Source: Acidimicrobiia bacterium (GTDB lineage Bacteria > Actinomycetota > Acidimicrobiia > Acidimicrobiales > JACDCH01). Taken from it: a DNA stretch of 6,757 bases. A program made the translations under genes and the position numbers. Shown piece by piece: positions 6,134-6,757 of this stretch. The notes beneath the pieces are model-generated. The model was not told the origin of the DNA. It made no database searches and worked only from the letters and a program-made list of their open reading frames with translations. Each line of letters begins with the position of its first letter. The first letter of the stretch is position 1. The stretch spans positions 1-6,757 of the forward strand of contig JACDCH010000070.1 in the NCBI GenBank assembly GCA_013694495.1, given 5' to 3'.

Positions 6134-6149
6134 GGGCGCAGGGACGCCC
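6134..6149. terminator. Small second hairpin next to the inverted repeat
   Basis: GGGCG (6134-6138) pairs with CGCCC (6145-6149) across a six-base loop. It begins two bases after the larger inverted repeat and ends six bases before the lipoprotein stop codon on the minus strand. It may assist termination of the minus-strand transcript. Short G/C hairpins are common by chance in DNA this GC-rich. Confidence 0.25.
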
Positions 6150-6155
6150 GCAGGG

Positions 6156-6740
6156 TCACTCCTGGGCGGTGTCGGCCGTCCTCGGGATGACCGTGCAGCT
6201 CGGCTCGTCCACTAGGGCTTTGCGCAACTCGGGGGAGGCGAGGACGGCGGCCTCGTTCAGCGCCGTCTTCCAGCGGGCGCCGGTGCGCTCGACCTCGTTG
6301 GTGAGCTGGGTGCCCCGGGAGACGAATGGCTCGGCGTCCTCCCGGTCGGGGAAGTCCTCGACCATCTCACGGGCGTAGGCCCAGTCCTCGGCCAGCTCGT
6401 CGCCGCCGACCGCCAGCCGCTGCGTCGCCGTGCCCTCGTCGGGGCCGAGGAGGCCGAGCACCTCGTCGACCATCGTGTCGGTCCGGGACTCGGCGTCGGC
6501 CACGAAGCCCCGGAACAGGTCCTTGCGCACACCGACGTCCTCCACGGCGACCCCTGCCTGGGACAGCTCCTCGACCAGCTCGCCCAGGTCCTCCCGCCAC
6601 GCCACTGTGGCGTCGCACAAACCCACTGCCAGTCCCGACGGGGTCGACGGGGCTGGCGCGCCCTCCTCATCGTCCGGTCCACCGTCACCGCTGCACGCAG
6701 CGAGGAGGACGAGCGCTGCGATCGCAACCCGGACGCGCAA
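6156..6740 (-). CDS. Small lipoprotein of unknown function
   Basis: This 194-residue protein starts (TTG 6740) with MRVRVAIAALVLLAAC: two Arg, a hydrophobic core and a lipobox LAAC with the lipidated Cys at 16. It should be exported and anchored to the outer face of the membrane. An acidic, Gly/Pro/Ser-rich linker (17-36) follows. The remainder is rich in Glu, Asp, Ala and Leu with heptad-like spacing and looks largely alpha-helical. Cys42 and Cys182 are the only other cysteines and could form a disulphide joining both ends of the helical domain. I do not recognise the family. At 194 residues it is too small to be a LivJ/LivK-type substrate-binding protein. The gene converges on livF and is not part of the operon. 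GGGGCGGG upstream of the TTG could act as a Shine-Dalgarno; the frame stays open to the right edge, so a start outside the window cannot be excluded. Confidence 0.75.
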   Translation of the reverse strand: MRVRVAIAALVLLAACSGDGGPDDEEGAPAPSTPSGLAVGLCDATVAWREDLGELVEELSQAGVAVEDVGVRKDLFRGFVADAESRTDTMVDEVLGLLGPDEGTATQRLAVGGDELAEDWAYAREMVEDFPDREDAEPFVSRGTQLTNEVERTGARWKTALNEAAVLASPELRKALVDEPSCTVIPRTADTAQE

Positions 6741-6757
6741 CGGGCCCGCCCCAGAAG

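Noticed and set aside
1..6757. CRISPR arrays, tRNA/rRNA genes, insertion sequences, phage or toxin-antitoxin genes
   Set aside because: No direct-repeat arrays, no transposase or integrase motifs and no structured RNA gene were seen on either strand.

Overview
This is a very GC-rich window with dense coding, GTG/TTG start codons and short intergenic gaps. That points to an actinobacterium. The family mix (a secreted SpoIID/LytB-type protein, an FdhD, a coproheme decarboxylase and a LIV-type ABC operon) would fit the Acidimicrobiia, but the assignment to that class is inference, not something read from a marker gene.

Layout, left to right. (1) Positions 1-412, minus strand: the 5' part of a secreted SpoIID/LytB-domain protein, cut by the window edge. 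(2) A 92-bp divergent spacer with a possible leaderless promoter. (3) Plus strand: fdhD (505-1299), followed after one base by chdC/hemQ (1301-2002). These are two cofactor-maturation genes, for the molybdenum cofactor of formate dehydrogenase and for heme b. (4) After 39 bp of spacer up to the earliest likely start, a tightly packed livH-livM-livG-livF cassette (about 2042-6056) encodes two permeases and two ATPases of the hydrophobic/branched-chain amino acid transport family. (5) A convergent intergenic region of 99 bp with two hairpins. (6) Minus strand: a small lipoprotein gene of unknown function (6156-6740), whose start lies close to the right edge.

The four liv genes should form one importer: LivH and LivM make the membrane channel and LivG and LivF are the ATPases. 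No substrate-binding protein (LivJ/LivK) is in the window, so the substrate cannot be named; branched-chain amino acids, amides or urea are all possible for this family. The most unusual object is LivH. A signal peptide and a roughly 95-residue extracytoplasmic beta-sandwich-like domain precede an otherwise normal permease core. Its translation start is also odd: the good Shine-Dalgarno sits before a CTG in frame and a GTG out of frame, while the first conventional in-frame start (TTG) lies inside the signal peptide. I see no CRISPR array, tRNA, rRNA, insertion sequence or phage gene. I found no convincing new multi-gene system; the fused LivH is the best candidate for something undescribed.
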